Shown here: one piece after another, positions 1 to 8,731 of the stretch
Numbering within the stretch: the first letter of the stretch is position 1
Layout of the letters: each line of letters opens with the position of its first letter
Source: Rhynchopus sp. YZ270_cl-10
Lineage: Eukaryota; Euglenozoa; Diplonemea; Diplonemida; Diplonemidae
Assembly (NCBI GenBank): GCA_964035575.1
Contig: OZ037872.1
Coordinates: 682,001 to 746,000, forward strand
DNA length: 64,000 bases
Direction of reading: 5' to 3'
The notes under the pieces: generated by a model
The model's input: only the letters and a program-made list of their open reading frames with translations
Databases searched by the model: none
Told to the model about the DNA's origin: nothing
Program-made: the position numbers and the translations under genes

Positions 1-24
1 AAAAAAAAAAATTCCCCTCAACCC

Positions 25-1044
25 TCATTGCACCTCCTCCTCGTGAGGCCTGCAAATAATATAATTTCGATTCCGATGCAGCAATGGTAACGTCGCTGCA
101 CATACAGCATTGCTCCAGAGGTCGATTCTGAAGGTGCAGGTTTTTGAATCTTTTTCATAAGACCAGGGGCTAGCTTTGGGGTTGCCACCCCATCTGTCAC
201 GCTCCAGATGGTCTGTACCGTGCTGAGTACAATGCAGCCAAATTGAGGTCTTCCAGCGACGTTCTTTGTCAGCAATAACATCTGTTACGTTGCAGAGATC
301 CCCTTCCTCATAAGTAGTCGACAGCGCTAAGGGGTCGATAAAGGAGCCGTCAGGAACCATCTGGAAGTGGTGGGACCTATTCATCATATTCCCTAAGGAC
401 CGTTTTGTGCGCACCCCATCTGCGGTCACAAAGGCTGACATACTTTGGTTCCAACAAAATTCTATGTCAAACCCTGCATCTGTCGGCCCCTTCCAACAGG
501 GGTTCAGATCCTCTGCGAGCAGCCGATCCGCCTTTTGTATCAATTCGTTAATCTCCTCCTCATCCAACCCTTTCTTCTGTGACGACATCGACGCACTCTC
601 TGGGACATGACAGTTATACTCCCTCCCCTTCGTATCCTTCATGGGCAACACTACAGGGGACAACAACACCGACAAATCATCTGCATGCCATTTGCTGTCC
701 TTCCCCAAATCCAACCGCACCCTCTTCCCTCGCAAATCCCCAGGCAGTTCATGGCCCTCCCCTTTCAAGTAGATCACACTGTAGGACTGTTCTAAGACGT
801 TTTGGCGTTGTGGAAAAGTAGGATAGCCCCGTGCGCTAGAAGGGTTTGTGTACATATGTGGGCGCATGAAGTAGTGTGGTTCCAGCCAATGTTGGGAAAA
901 GGGGGGCTCGTCTTCACCTTCAGTGTCTTCTGTGGGTTCGAGGTCCGTTTCGTCTTCGTACATTTCGTCATATTCTGGCTGGCATTGTGAGATTGATATG
1001 AGCACGAAGAGAACGCTGACCCGGCGAAGATGTAATACTAACAT
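25..1044 (-). CDS. Signal-peptide MRH-domain protein, OS-9-like ER lectin
   Basis: A 339-residue protein starting with a basic-hydrophobic signal peptide (residues 1-21, ending near SQC), followed by an acidic linker. Residues 180-316 look like a mannose-6-phosphate-receptor homology (MRH) domain: Cys at about 183, 197, 251, 272, 303 and 315, the CWNQ and RRWKTSIWLHC blocks and the closing C-x-F...C pattern. MRH proteins of the OS-9/Erlectin and glucosidase II-beta type bind trimmed N-glycans in the ER and serve quality control or ERAD. The usual Tyr of the sugar site seems to be Phe. No HDEL-type tail is present (it ends EEEVQ). A pyrimidine-rich tract and AG lie 21-22 nt before the ATG (exon start at 1064), preceded by a loop-only copy of the window's hairpin family. 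Family assignment is fair; which MRH subfamily is inferred. Confidence 0.7.
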   Translation of the reverse strand: MLVLHLRRVSVLFVLISISQCQPEYDEMYEDETDLEPTEDTEGEDEPPFSQHWLEPHYFMRPHMYTNPSSARGYPTFPQRQNVLEQSYSVIYLKGEGHELPGDLRGKRVRLDLGKDSKWHADDLSVLLSPVVLPMKDTKGREYNCHVPESASMSSQKKGLDEEEINELIQKADRLLAEDLNPCWKGPTDAGFDIEFCWNQSMSAFVTADGVRTKRSLGNMMNRSHHFQMVPDGSFIDPLALSTTYEEGDLCNVTDVIADKERRWKTSIWLHCTQHGTDHLERDRWGGNPKASPWSYEKDSKTCTFRIDLWSNAVCAATLPLLHRNRNYIICRPHEEEVQ

Positions 1045-1104
1045 GTCATGTATCGTAGGTGGACCTGTTGTTTGGGGATGGAGGAAAAAAGGAAAGGGAG
1101 TTGA

Positions 1105-1132
1105 AATACAAAGCCCCTCTCATGACAGGAAA
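1105..1132 (-). repeat. Hairpin-family copy, loop-only type
   Basis: Shares with 8611-8640 the block TTGAAATACAAA followed by CCCTCTCRTGA (plus-strand reading), but the flanks do not pair well. On the sense strand it runs straight into the pyrimidine tract and CAACAG acceptor at 1065-1066 of the lectin gene. Confidence 0.5.
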
Positions 1133-1404
1133 GTGAATAGTAGAAAAAGCCTCAGAGCTTAGGTGATTATGATCACAATCGGTATTGTATGGCTTTGTGT
1201 ACCATATACCTTGGGGATAATAGTCCTTTCCCCAACAGGAGTTAGGAGGAGGAAAAAAATGTGGAAAAAATGAGAGGAAAGAAAAAGTAAACTTAGGGTG
1301 GGGCAGGAGGAGGAGGAATAAAGCAGATTAGCTGTTCCTACAGGGTGCTTTTTTTTTATATTTTAAACTGGTATCCTTTCTTGTTGTCTTTTTATTTGAT
1401 TTCT

Positions 1405-1482
1405 TTATCTATGAGGGGCCCCCCTCAGTGAACCGTTTGGGTCCCCGCGAGCTGCCTGGACAGTCGTGGCTAGCGTTGTCAT
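1405..1482 (-). CDS. Possible 25-residue microprotein or small exon
   Basis: A GC-rich island at about 1410-1735 stands out from the AT-rich spacer but has no long frame. On the minus strand a pyrimidine tract ends in CTACAG at 1489-1490, and 6 nt later an ATG opens a 25-codon frame (MTTLATTVQ... ending GAPHR, stop at 1405). Another AG follows hairpin copy 1757-1787 near 1712. It could be a short gene, a 5'-UTR exon set for the downstream lectin gene, or a non-coding RNA. Weak. Confidence 0.15.
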   Translation of the reverse strand: MTTLATTVQAARGDPNGSLRGAPHR

Positions 1483-1756
1483 GTTTGTCTGTAGCATACA
1501 AGGAAGAAGAGAGAGACTCCGGGTCTCATTGGCGTCTGTTTCTCAAAAGCTCTCTCAAAAAGGCGTTGTTCCACTCTAGCGGGTTGCCGTTAAACAGAAG
1601 CGCCGCCCCCATTAACCACGGTGGGACCACAGAGTGTTTTCGAGGGCACTACACAGGCAGCACACATTTCCCTCCCACTACTGACAGTAGAGCCTTGATG
1701 TGGTTCCCTGGCCTGATTTTGGACAAAGGGGAATAAACAAAAAAAGAAAACTTGAA

Positions 1757-1787
1757 AGATGGATGTGCCTCTCATGTGCACACATCT
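1757..1787 (-). repeat. Hairpin-family copy (outer AGATG/CATCT stem)
   Basis: Plus-strand AGATG at 1757 pairs with CATCT ending 1787; the inner GTGC/GCAC pair encloses CCTCTCATG. On the sense strand it is followed by CTTTCAAG, a T-rich tract and an AG near 1712. Confidence 0.6.
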
Positions 1788-2050
1788 GTTATATAAAAAG
1801 GAAGAGCCTCAACAAACCTCAAATTATTTGATAACGCTTATCCGCATTTTTTTTTTTTCTGTATGTTCACTAACACCCGAAGGCTAGGATACATTTTTTT
1901 AATGTGTCAGTCATCACTTTACACCTCTGTACTCAATGTTGACCTTTTTTTTTTGATATTTTTACCCCACTTATTTGAGGTTAAAAAACCTCCCCCTACT
2001 CCCACCTGGCCCCTTCCACGCTCAAAGAGAGAAAAGAAGAAAACTTGACA

Positions 2051-2079
2051 GATGAACATGCCTCTCATGCACGCTCATC
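2051..2079 (-). repeat. Hairpin-family copy (GATGA/TCATC stem)
   Basis: GATGA pairs with TCATC around CCTCTCATGC. On the sense strand it lies 22 nt after the TCAGTCGG module (2101-2172) and runs into a 25-nt pyrimidine tract. Confidence 0.6.
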
Positions 2080-2100
2080 AATAATAAATAAAACTGTGGT

Positions 2101-2172
2101 TGATGCAGGCACCTCCGACTGACCTACGTACGTTGCCAGCCATCCGGATGAAAGCAGAAATACCCTGCGGCC
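2101..2172 (-). repeat. TCAGTCGG module, copy 1
   Basis: One of four copies of a roughly 55-nt conserved block. The sense-strand core reads GGGTCAGTCGGAGGTGCC (here AGGTCAG), preceded by CTTTCATCCGGATG and a GGCA that can pair with TGCC. It lies directly upstream, in sense, of hairpin copy 2051-2079. Confidence 0.6.
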
Positions 2173-2230
2173 TACAACGGTAGATGTAAAAAGAAAACCT
2201 AATGACTTGCCCGAAAATAAAAAGTTTATA

Positions 2231-2262
2231 AGATGAGTCCAAGTCTCTCGTGCTTAGACACC
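2231..2262 (-). repeat. Hairpin-family copy
   Basis: AAGT pairs with GCTT (one G-T pair) around loop CTCTCGT, with GTC/GAC outside. Sense tail TCATCTTATAAAC and a T-rich run follow. Lies in a loose tandem with 2286-2316 and 2383-2417. Confidence 0.65.
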
Positions 2263-2285
2263 TTGGAAAAAAGGAAAAAGTTGGT

Positions 2286-2316
2286 AAGATGATACGAAGC
2301 CCCTCGCATTCAGTCG
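2286..2316 (-). repeat. Hairpin-family copy, weak stem
   Basis: Plus-strand AAGATGATACGAAGC then CCCTCGC. Stem pairing is limited to GAA/TTC, but the sense tail TCATCTTACCAAC, pyrimidine tract and AAG acceptor-like end are well kept. Confidence 0.5.
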
Positions 2317-2382
2317 CAAACGAAGGCCCAACACAACCAAAAAAAAAAGAAAAAGGGGGCGAGAGAAAAGAGAACGATTGGT

Positions 2383-2417
2383 AAGATGAATCCCCAGCCT
2401 CTCGCACTTTAGCCACC
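2383..2417 (-). repeat. Hairpin-family copy, weak stem
   Basis: Keeps AAGATGAATCC and AGCCTCTCGC; the stem is poor. Sense tail TTCATCTTACCAATC is followed by a long pyrimidine tract. Confidence 0.5.
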
Positions 2418-2736
2418 CAAAAAGAGAAACAAAAAGAGAAAGGTTTACTGAGGTTTTAAAAAGGCAGCCAATTCAATCGGTTGAATTACTAGAGCTTTTC
2501 TGGACGGGGTTATCTAAAGTTAAAGGGAAAATATGTCCCCTCGGGGGAACTGAGTTTCTTTTTTGGACTTTTTTTTGGATTTATTGTCTATTTGCAGAAT
2601 TCTGGTCTTATTCAATGCATAGTGTAAAAACAAGGTGGGACGGGTGTCAGGTGTTTTTGATTTGCTCTTCGTATAAGTAAGAGTTGGCTCCATCATGCCA
2701 GCCCCAGCTGATATAAAACTGAAAAAAGTGGTAAAA

Positions 2737-3121
2737 CATGGATGTACAAAGTACTTGATTACTTTTTTTCACTTTTTTTGGTGTACTTCAAGTACTTGAT
2801 CGATTTAAAAAAAAAAGAAAAAAATATTTTTTTCTTGCTTCAAGTACTTTTTTTCCTTCAAGTACTTTCACTTTTTTTGTACTTGATTACTTTTTTTGTT
2901 GCATCAAGTACTTGAATTGGCAAAAAAAGTAAAAAAAATGGAAAAGTACTTGAATTTATTCAAGTACTTTTCCATTTTTTTGCCGAATCAAGTACTTGAT
3001 GCAAAAAAAAAAGTAATCAAGTAAAAAAAAAAAAAAAAACGGGTCAAGTACTTGAAGTATCAAGTACTGGGATTTTTCTACTTTTTTTACTTTCTGGAAA
3101 AAAGTACTTTGTACATCCATG
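2737..3121. mobile_element. Foldback/MITE-like element rich in AGTACTT palindromes
   Basis: A 20-bp inverted repeat, CATGGATGTACAAAGTACTT, starts at 2737 and its complement ends at 3121. GTAAAA flanks both sides (2731-2736 and 3122-3127), consistent with a 6-bp target duplication, though the A-rich flank weakens this. The interior is a degenerate array of TCAAGTACTTGA palindromes separated by A/T runs, with no coding sequence. Its T-rich frames are not genes. Confidence 0.6.
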
Positions 3122-3570
3122 GTAAAAAAAAAAAATGAAAAAATTGGTTCTCTCTGTATTGCTTTTGGCTTTTGCTTTTTAGGGGGGATCACCAAGACAA
3201 CAGATTCGAAAGATGTGCAAATCTCAGACAAAATGACACATCCATTTTTTTTCCCCTTTCAAAAAAAATTGGCGAAGCATGCAGGGCGAGACGGGGTGGT
3301 GGCTGGCATGCAACAAATTCCCTTCCACAGCCTTCCAAGGATGATAGGAGAAGGTAGGGAAGGAAGGCGCTTGAGGTTTTTTTGTGCACATTTTTTTTTT
3401 TTTGAAAAATTGAATAACTGATAACGTGTAGACACCTCGCTTTTTTTCCGTGTGAGCTCCACGCAGCCGTTCCTCGCCTCGTTTCGTGGATACCTTTTTG
3501 TTCGACAACCGCATACCGAGGTAGGTTTCTGTACACAGCGGTACCTAAAAGAAAAAAAAGAAAGGTTTAT

Positions 3571-3600
3571 AAGATGACTCTAAGCCTCTCATGCTTAGTC
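3571..3600 (-). repeat. Hairpin-family copy, best-formed CTAAGC/GCTTAG stem
   Basis: CTAAGC at 3580-3585, loop CTCTCAT, GCTTAG at 3593-3598, and GA/TC outside. The sense tail TCATCTTATAAAC is followed by an uninterrupted pyrimidine tract ending CTTTTAG near 3545. Confidence 0.7.
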
Positions 3601-3621
3601 AAAAAAAAGAGTAGTTGAAAC

Positions 3622-4080
3622 GTGCTAAAACGCAGCTCAGTTGACAATACTTTCGACAAAAAAAAAATTCCTTCGACACACTTTGTCCTCGAAGAGTATG
3701 CCAGAGATGCCAGAGATGTGAGACAAATATATCACACACTTGAAGGGTTAGATGTCCTATTGTTTTGTATGCAGCTCATTTACCCAAAGGCTAGAATGGT
3801 GGGACCACTGTATTTCTTTGAAAACTTGGTTGGATTAGTGTAGACACCCGAAGATGAACTCCGCTATTTTTTTTTTTTCTTCCGATTTTGTTGAGGTGGC
3901 TAAACATTCCATCGTCACACTCCAAACACTCTCCCACGGTCCTTCTCTCTGTAAGCCGGTGTTGGTGGGGACTCATTTCCCACCTCCCAGCCTTGAGGCC
4001 TGGGCTCGCAAAACAGAGGAATGATTGGATTCTGAACATATCTTCAAAAAATGCAAGACCATAAAAGATACTGACTTAAA
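3622..4080. other. Spacer, no gene seen
   Basis: AT-rich with short frames on both strands but no start context, splice signals or recognisable protein. I see nothing specific in it. Confidence 0.4.
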
Positions 4081-4092
4081 ACAGTGCTCCTG

Positions 4093-4919
4093 TTGGTGTG
4101 GCTAACTCCAAAAATAAAGTGTAATTTTTGTACTTCTTTTGTACTTTTTTTGTATACCCTAAAAAAGGGGGGTTTTTTATTTTTGGTACCAATTCGTACT
4201 TTCCCAATCGCCCCAAGTCATGGCCCAAAAGTTCCTGGCGAAGCCACGGTACGCAACATTTCTGAAAAATGTCGACATAAATTGGCACTGTCGTTGGTAA
4301 CTATCGTCAGTTCCGTAAATTTTATCTAGTATTTTGCTAGAACGAAAGTTTCTGGCGAAGCCAGGTGCGCAACATTTCAAAAAATTGCGCTTATACTTGC
4401 ACATTTGTGCTGCTGAACTATGTCATGGGAAAGGGTGGGTTGCAATCTTGCGCCGCAGGCGCACGGTACGCTACTTTTTTCGTTGGCCATATCCTTCTTT
4501 CTCACTCCTCATTGGGTTCTACGAGCTCCGTCCGGTCACAACATGCAGCAAAGTTTGCAGCTATGCAAACTGCCCCCACGTTTACTTTGCACTTTACCCT
4601 CAGTGGTCAAGTACTGACCATATTTTACACTAAACCTGAAAATGCCCTGTAAAAACTGATGCATGCATTTTAGGTCAAAAATACTCATTTCTCAGCGCAA
4701 AGTGACCCCATCACAGCACGCACGGACTCCCAATAATCGAAGAAGAAAAAAAAATTCCCCAATTTTTTGTAGGCCAAAAAAAAAATTTCCCCCCGAGTCG
4801 GGCCGACCCCCAAAAAGTTTATACAGGGAAATAATTTTTCGCGAAAAACACCCCCAAAATAAAGTGTAATTTTTGTACTTCTTTTGTGCTGTTTTTGTAC
4901 TGGATTTAGCCACACCACC
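4093..4919. mobile_element. Possible composite non-autonomous element with GGTGTGGCTAA ends
   Basis: GGTGTGGCTAACTCC at 4095 is mirrored by GGATTTAGCCACACC ending at 4916. Just inside both ends is a near-identical direct stretch (AAAATAAAGTGTAATTTTTG and onward). The body holds a reverse copy of the dispersed GTACCGTGGCTTCGCC repeat. No clear target duplication, so boundaries are tentative. Confidence 0.4.
4219..4481 (-). repeat. Dispersed GTACCGTGGCTTCGCC repeat, copy 1
   Basis: Shares long blocks with 22207-22517, 29925-30150 and 30736-30953: TGGCGAAGCCACGGTACGCA, the ACTATGTCATGGGA block and GCGCCGCAGGCGCACGGTAC. This copy holds the GGCGAAGCCA subunit twice. No coding potential. Confidence 0.75.
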
Positions 4920-5190
4920 TGTACTTTTTTTTTATACGGACGCCGTATGGAAAAAAGGCAAATGACAGGGCGGGGAGGGGGGTGTGGGTGCTGGGACTGT
5001 TTGCCAAATGCTTTTCCTCGCCGTGAGTCCACCTTTTTAAATAACTGAGTGGTGCAGATCCCTTTCTAATCCATGATAACAAACACAATGCACATACGCA
5101 CACAGTCTACCCACAGCCATCATACTCAGCCCCCGACAACTCCACTAAAAAGAATAAAAGAAAAAGAAAAATAAAAAGGAAAAAGGTTGC

Positions 5191-5222
5191 AAGATGAATA
5201 TGCTTCGCCGTGCATACATCTT
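5191..5222 (-). repeat. Hairpin-family copy, long perfect stem
   Basis: AAGATG pairs with CATCTT and TATGC with GCATA, 11 pairs with a 2-nt bulge around TTCGCCGT. In sense it follows the TCAGTCGG module (5271-5343) and precedes a pyrimidine tract of about 40 nt ending TTTTTAG near 5153. Confidence 0.7.
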
Positions 5223-5270
5223 AGCAAAACAATCCACAGCTAGAAAAAAAATGTTATTTTTTTTTAAATT

Positions 5271-5343
5271 GATGCAGGCCACACCTCCGACTGACCCACA
5301 TACGCTGCCAGCCCCCAGATGAAAGCACAAGAACCCTGCAGCC
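5271..5343 (-). repeat. TCAGTCGG module, copy 2
   Basis: Keeps CTTTCATCTGG, GGCTGGCA, TGGGTCAGTCGGAGGTG and CCTGCATC in sense, with a small insertion before CCTGCATC. Like copy 1 it is preceded by GCYGCAGGGT, where GGT could be a 5' splice site. It lies about 48 nt upstream, in sense, of hairpin 5191-5222. Confidence 0.6.
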
Positions 5344-5933
5344 AATAACAGAAGGTGTGGAAGAAGAAAAAAAAATGACCCCTCCCCACTTGAGATACAT
5401 TTACAGACTGACCAAACCTGATGAGGGAGGGGGGGGGAGACGGAGATGGTGCGAATATGGCCGCATATTTCCTTTTGGGGGGTTAACCGACTTTTTTTTT
5501 TTGGATTTTCAGATTTCAAAAAAAAGTCTATTCTTTTTTGAGAGTTTCTTATTTTTTTTTGGACGGCACATTATCAAAAATAAAATAAAATAAATGCACC
5601 TCTTCTCCCCCACCGACCCCCCACGCAAAAAAAAAATACTTTTCTTTATTGTTACTTGATCATCCAACAACGTGCTCATCTGCGGTCCAACACACTGTTG
5701 TCTTGCCTCCCACCCCCATCAATACCGTCCCACCCACCCCCAATCTCTCCCCAATTTCTCCCCATCCATTCACCCCACGGGGAACAAACCAGAATCGCGC
5801 CTCTTCTGAGGTTTGACCTATGTTAGGACAAAACGTCTTTCCCCATTGACAGTCGTCTCTCCGAAGATGGCTGTAGAAATGATACCCGATCACTTGGCGA
5901 AATGAACACCCCTTCCTCCCCCAACCCCAAGCC
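5344..5933. other. Spacer downstream (sense) of the 5934-6784 gene
   Basis: Holds T-runs and a C-rich stretch at about 5700-5780. An acceptor-like TTCTACAG lies near 5870 on the minus strand, so the neighbouring gene could carry an alternative 3' exon here, but nothing fixes this. Confidence 0.3.
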
Positions 5934-6784
5934 TCATCGCACGCCAACCTCGCTGGTGGTGAAGTGGAGGGTGTGGGTGTGTGTGAGCATGGTGCGCCAC
6001 GGGAGGAGGATAGAGGGTGATGGGGTGACGGTCACCTGCGTGAGCAGAAGCCCCTCGAGGGCGGGGGTGTCCATGACAAGCACCTCCTCCCAGTCGGTGT
6101 GCACTATCACTAAAGGCGCGTTGTCAGCGATCCACTGCCCCCAGTCCTCCCGCCCGCCCTCCCCGCTCTTCACACTCAGTGTCGCACCGGGGTTGTCCTT
6201 TCCATGCAATGTGTGCACACACGGTGTGCGTTCGTATAGAGGCTGCAACACCAACCCCTCCCGACCCGCAAGGTTCCGCGCAAACATATGCCCGTTTTCA
6301 ACAAGGAACGGTACAATGACATCCCGTGCAGAGACAGCCTTCGCAGGGTTCGGCTCGTCACCCTTCGGAAGGTTCTCTGCTAGGCACGCTCGTTTCGCCT
6401 GTTGGTAAATTGTTGGGAAAGTGTTCAGATGCAAAGCTATATTTTTTTTATGCTGTGTACAAAATTCAGGTTGTTTGCTAATTCACTTCCGCTTCCGGCG
6501 ATTTGGAAAAAATTGGCCAGGGAAAAAATTCGATCGAAAATTTCCAGAATTAGCTAACAGCCTACTTAAGTTGCTCTACGTGTTGCGAAAATATACTGAA
6601 TATGAAACCATTTGTAAAAATGTGCCTCAATACGAGAGAAAAAAAAGAGCAATTGATGCAAAAATATGGGGTAAGTGGCCAAAGGTTGGTATACCATCTC
6701 AAAGAGCTCCCATTTTGGGTCGTCGGTGATGTCTTCAAGAATGCAGGGTACAATCCACTTCGCGATGGTGCCTTTGTGGATCAT
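5934..6784 (-). CDS. Two-exon conserved-looking protein of unknown function
   Basis: Exon 1 is 6695-6784 (ATG at 6784), followed by a GTATAC donor; exon 2 is 5934-6398 after CAATTTACCAACAG. Both junctions are phase 0, giving 184 residues beginning MIHKGTIAKW and joining ...ELFEM to AKRACLAEN. The leader between an AG at 6806-6807 and the ATG is 21 nt. The protein is soluble, with no signal peptide or span; motifs such as VIVPFLVENGHMFARNLAGREG do not place it in a family I know. Without the intron the exon-2 frame has no in-frame ATG at its start, which supports the splice model. The C-terminus could differ if a further 3' exon near 5870 is used. Confidence 0.55.
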
Positions 6785-6898
6785 ATTCGAGCTTGTGGTC
6801 TCAACCTGTATGCGGGATGGAATCATGAGAAATCATGGAACAGGTGCAAGCACGCCTTTCGTACGTAAAAGTACTATATGGTAGCACCGTACCCCTCC

Positions 6899-8295
6899 CT
6901 AATAGATATGACTAACGTTCATCTGAACACATCAGATGATGCAAAAATACGTAAAATGCAAATCATTGCCTCCCATCCCCATGGCCCACCCTCCCTCTAA
7001 CCCCACAAAAAAAAGCGCAAGAACAAGAAAAAAAGTGAAGTTATTAATGCAGGCACCTCCGACTGACCCACGTACGATGCCAGTCATCCGGATGAAAGCA
7101 AATGAAAAAAAATACAAACCTTCAGTGTACAGAAGGTGTCGTGCACAGAGAGTTCGTAGCTGAGGGTGTCGTGGTTTTCGTTCTGCGCCATCCAGACCTT
7201 CTTCTCAAAGGTGAAGCAGCTTTGTGGGAGGGCAAGCGGCAGGCTCTGGAGGAACTCTGCTTGGGAGATGTGCCGTTCTTTGTAAGCACCGGGGGTCTTG
7301 GAGCCTTGCGCGAATGAGAGGCAAGCGTCGTGGTGCTTCCTTAAGCGCAGGAAGGAGTAGCTCTTGGAGCACGTTGAGTTTTGCAGAAACACGATGATCG
7401 TGGTAATGTTCTCTGCAAAGGAGGGGAACATGCCTTCATGTTTTGCCATGAAGTCTGTTTCTAGTAGATAGGTCCGCGATGATTTAGATGTGCCCGACAC
7501 AATGCCAATGCCGGAGCACAGAATGTCGACAGCGCGGCTCACCTTCTCGTCGTAGCCTGTGGAGTTGTCAACCTCACATCGCTTTCTGTGGAGCTTCCAC
7601 GCCTGTTGGATCTTCACATCCAATGCTGCCGCTTGGCTGGGAGTTTCATGTCTGTACACAGTGTTGACATAGCAATCCTCCGCACCCACAGCAGTCGACA
7701 CCATATGAAGGATAAGGTCGTAGCGATCGTCACGCAGCGACTTTTCGTTCCAATCCATTGAGCACAGAACCTGCTGCCACGTCTCTGCGTCCATGTAGGC
7801 GCACGCATCCACCACCCCACGGTCGCACAAAATGACAGTCGGACGGTGCGACGCCTTTGCAATGCTTTCAAAAGAATCCTCCATCTGCATCTGACAGATC
7901 ATTCTGCTAGTCTCCCAGGTCAGCTGATGCTCCTTATGAGAATGCACCGGAAACCCTGCACCGCTGTTCGAGAACATTGTTGCATTTTCGGGCACCGTAA
8001 ACACCTGCAAACCCAACGAACGAAGTCTGTCGGCAATGATACTCAATGCAGTGGTCTTCCCTCCGCAAGGCCCCCCTGTCAGAACGATCTTCCAGACCAT
8101 TGGCTGTTGCGTCTTCTCCGCTTCAAGCTCCAAGGACTCAATACTGTTATTCCTGTGCAACCTAGCACGGTATCCCCCAGACGTCGGACTGCACTCATCC
8201 ACCGACAACGACGCTGGAGTCCCTGCGCGCGAAGGTGGGTTCGTTGTCGACTCTCCGTGCTCCGGGTCATCATGCGCGATCGACAGAGAAGACAT
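6899..8295 (-). CDS. Ttd14/NadR-like P-loop NTPase
   Basis: Residues 66-82 carry a Walker A motif (GGPCGGKTT) after a beta strand (WKIVLTG), then a nucleoside-kinase-like core (VPENATMFSNSGAGF, TVILCDRGVVDACAYM, YDLILHMVSTAVGAEDCY). This matches AAA_28/Ttd14-type proteins, P-loop enzymes related to nucleotide kinases; fly Ttd14 binds GTP and phosphoinositides in TRPL trafficking. The first 65 residues are Ser/Pro-rich and probably disordered. The open frame runs into a GTTTGT at 7119; splicing to ATGTGTTCAG at 6923-6924 gives a short end, MNVSHIY (399 residues), instead of a low-complexity tail stopping at 7084. TCAGTCGG copy 3 lies just inside this putative intron. A 50-nt purine run sits just before the ATG on the plus strand. 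Substrate not inferable. Confidence 0.75.
7047..7100 (-). repeat. TCAGTCGG module, copy 3 (in putative intron)
   Basis: Begins about 19 nt after the candidate GTTTGT donor of the Ttd14-like gene. In sense it reads CTTTCATCCGGATG, CTGGCA, then GTGGGTCAGTCGGAGGTGCC and TGCAT. Confidence 0.65.
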
Positions 8296-8299
8296 TTAA

Positions 8300-8350
8300 G
8301 CAGAGGAAAGGGGGGAGGGGAGGGGGGAAGGGGGGAGGGGGAGGGAGGGG
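8300..8350 (+). repeat. Polypurine G-rich tract at the Ttd14-like 5' end
   Basis: About 50 nt of almost pure A/G with repeated G4-G6 runs. On the gene strand this is a pyrimidine tract a few bases upstream of the ATG. It could act as a splice or promoter pyrimidine tract or form a triplex/G-quadruplex. Confidence 0.6.
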
Positions 8351-8528
8351 GACACTACAAGTCGCACTCACACCCCCGGAAGGGGCAACCGCGGCTTCGC
8401 TTTTGTGTTAAATGATATCAGAGAGAGTGATGTGTGGTGGTATTCTTTTTGTGTTGTTTCCTGGAGGTTTGGATTAGGGGGAAGGAATATGGATATTAAA
8501 ATTGGTAAAAAAGAAATACTCTACTCAC

Positions 8529-8597
8529 CAAATCTCTGCATGTTTTTGCAAATGGTGTATAAATTTCCCCAGGTTAGAACGTTCCCCTACACCCATC
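8529..8597 (-). other. Candidate 5' exon of the Ttd14-like gene
   Basis: Bounded by TTTTGTAG (AG at 8598-8599) and GTGAGT (donor at 8527-8528). It is 69 nt and open from an ATG near its start, but none of the acceptors I tried joins it in frame to the ATG at 8295, so it may be untranslated leader. A loop-only hairpin copy (8611-8640) lies directly upstream. Confidence 0.35.
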
Positions 8598-8610
8598 CTA
8601 CAAAACTTAA

Positions 8611-8640
8611 CTTGAAATACAAAATCCCTCTCGTGAACAG
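8611..8640 (-). repeat. Hairpin-family copy, loop-only type
   Basis: Plus-strand CTTGAAATACAAAA then TCCCTCTCGTGAACAG; nearly the same as 1105-1132. Sits directly upstream, in sense, of the acceptor at 8598-8599. Confidence 0.5.
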
Positions 8641-8731
8641 TGCAACAACACCTTGGTGTCCGATGTACCTGGTGTACCCCCCAACCATGCTATGCTACAT
8701 CCATTTTTTCGAGGTATCTGATTTTTTTTCA

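Noticed and set aside
1428-1736. 102-codon plus-strand frame
   Set aside because: No recognisable protein, opposite to all other genes, and explained by the GC-rich island.
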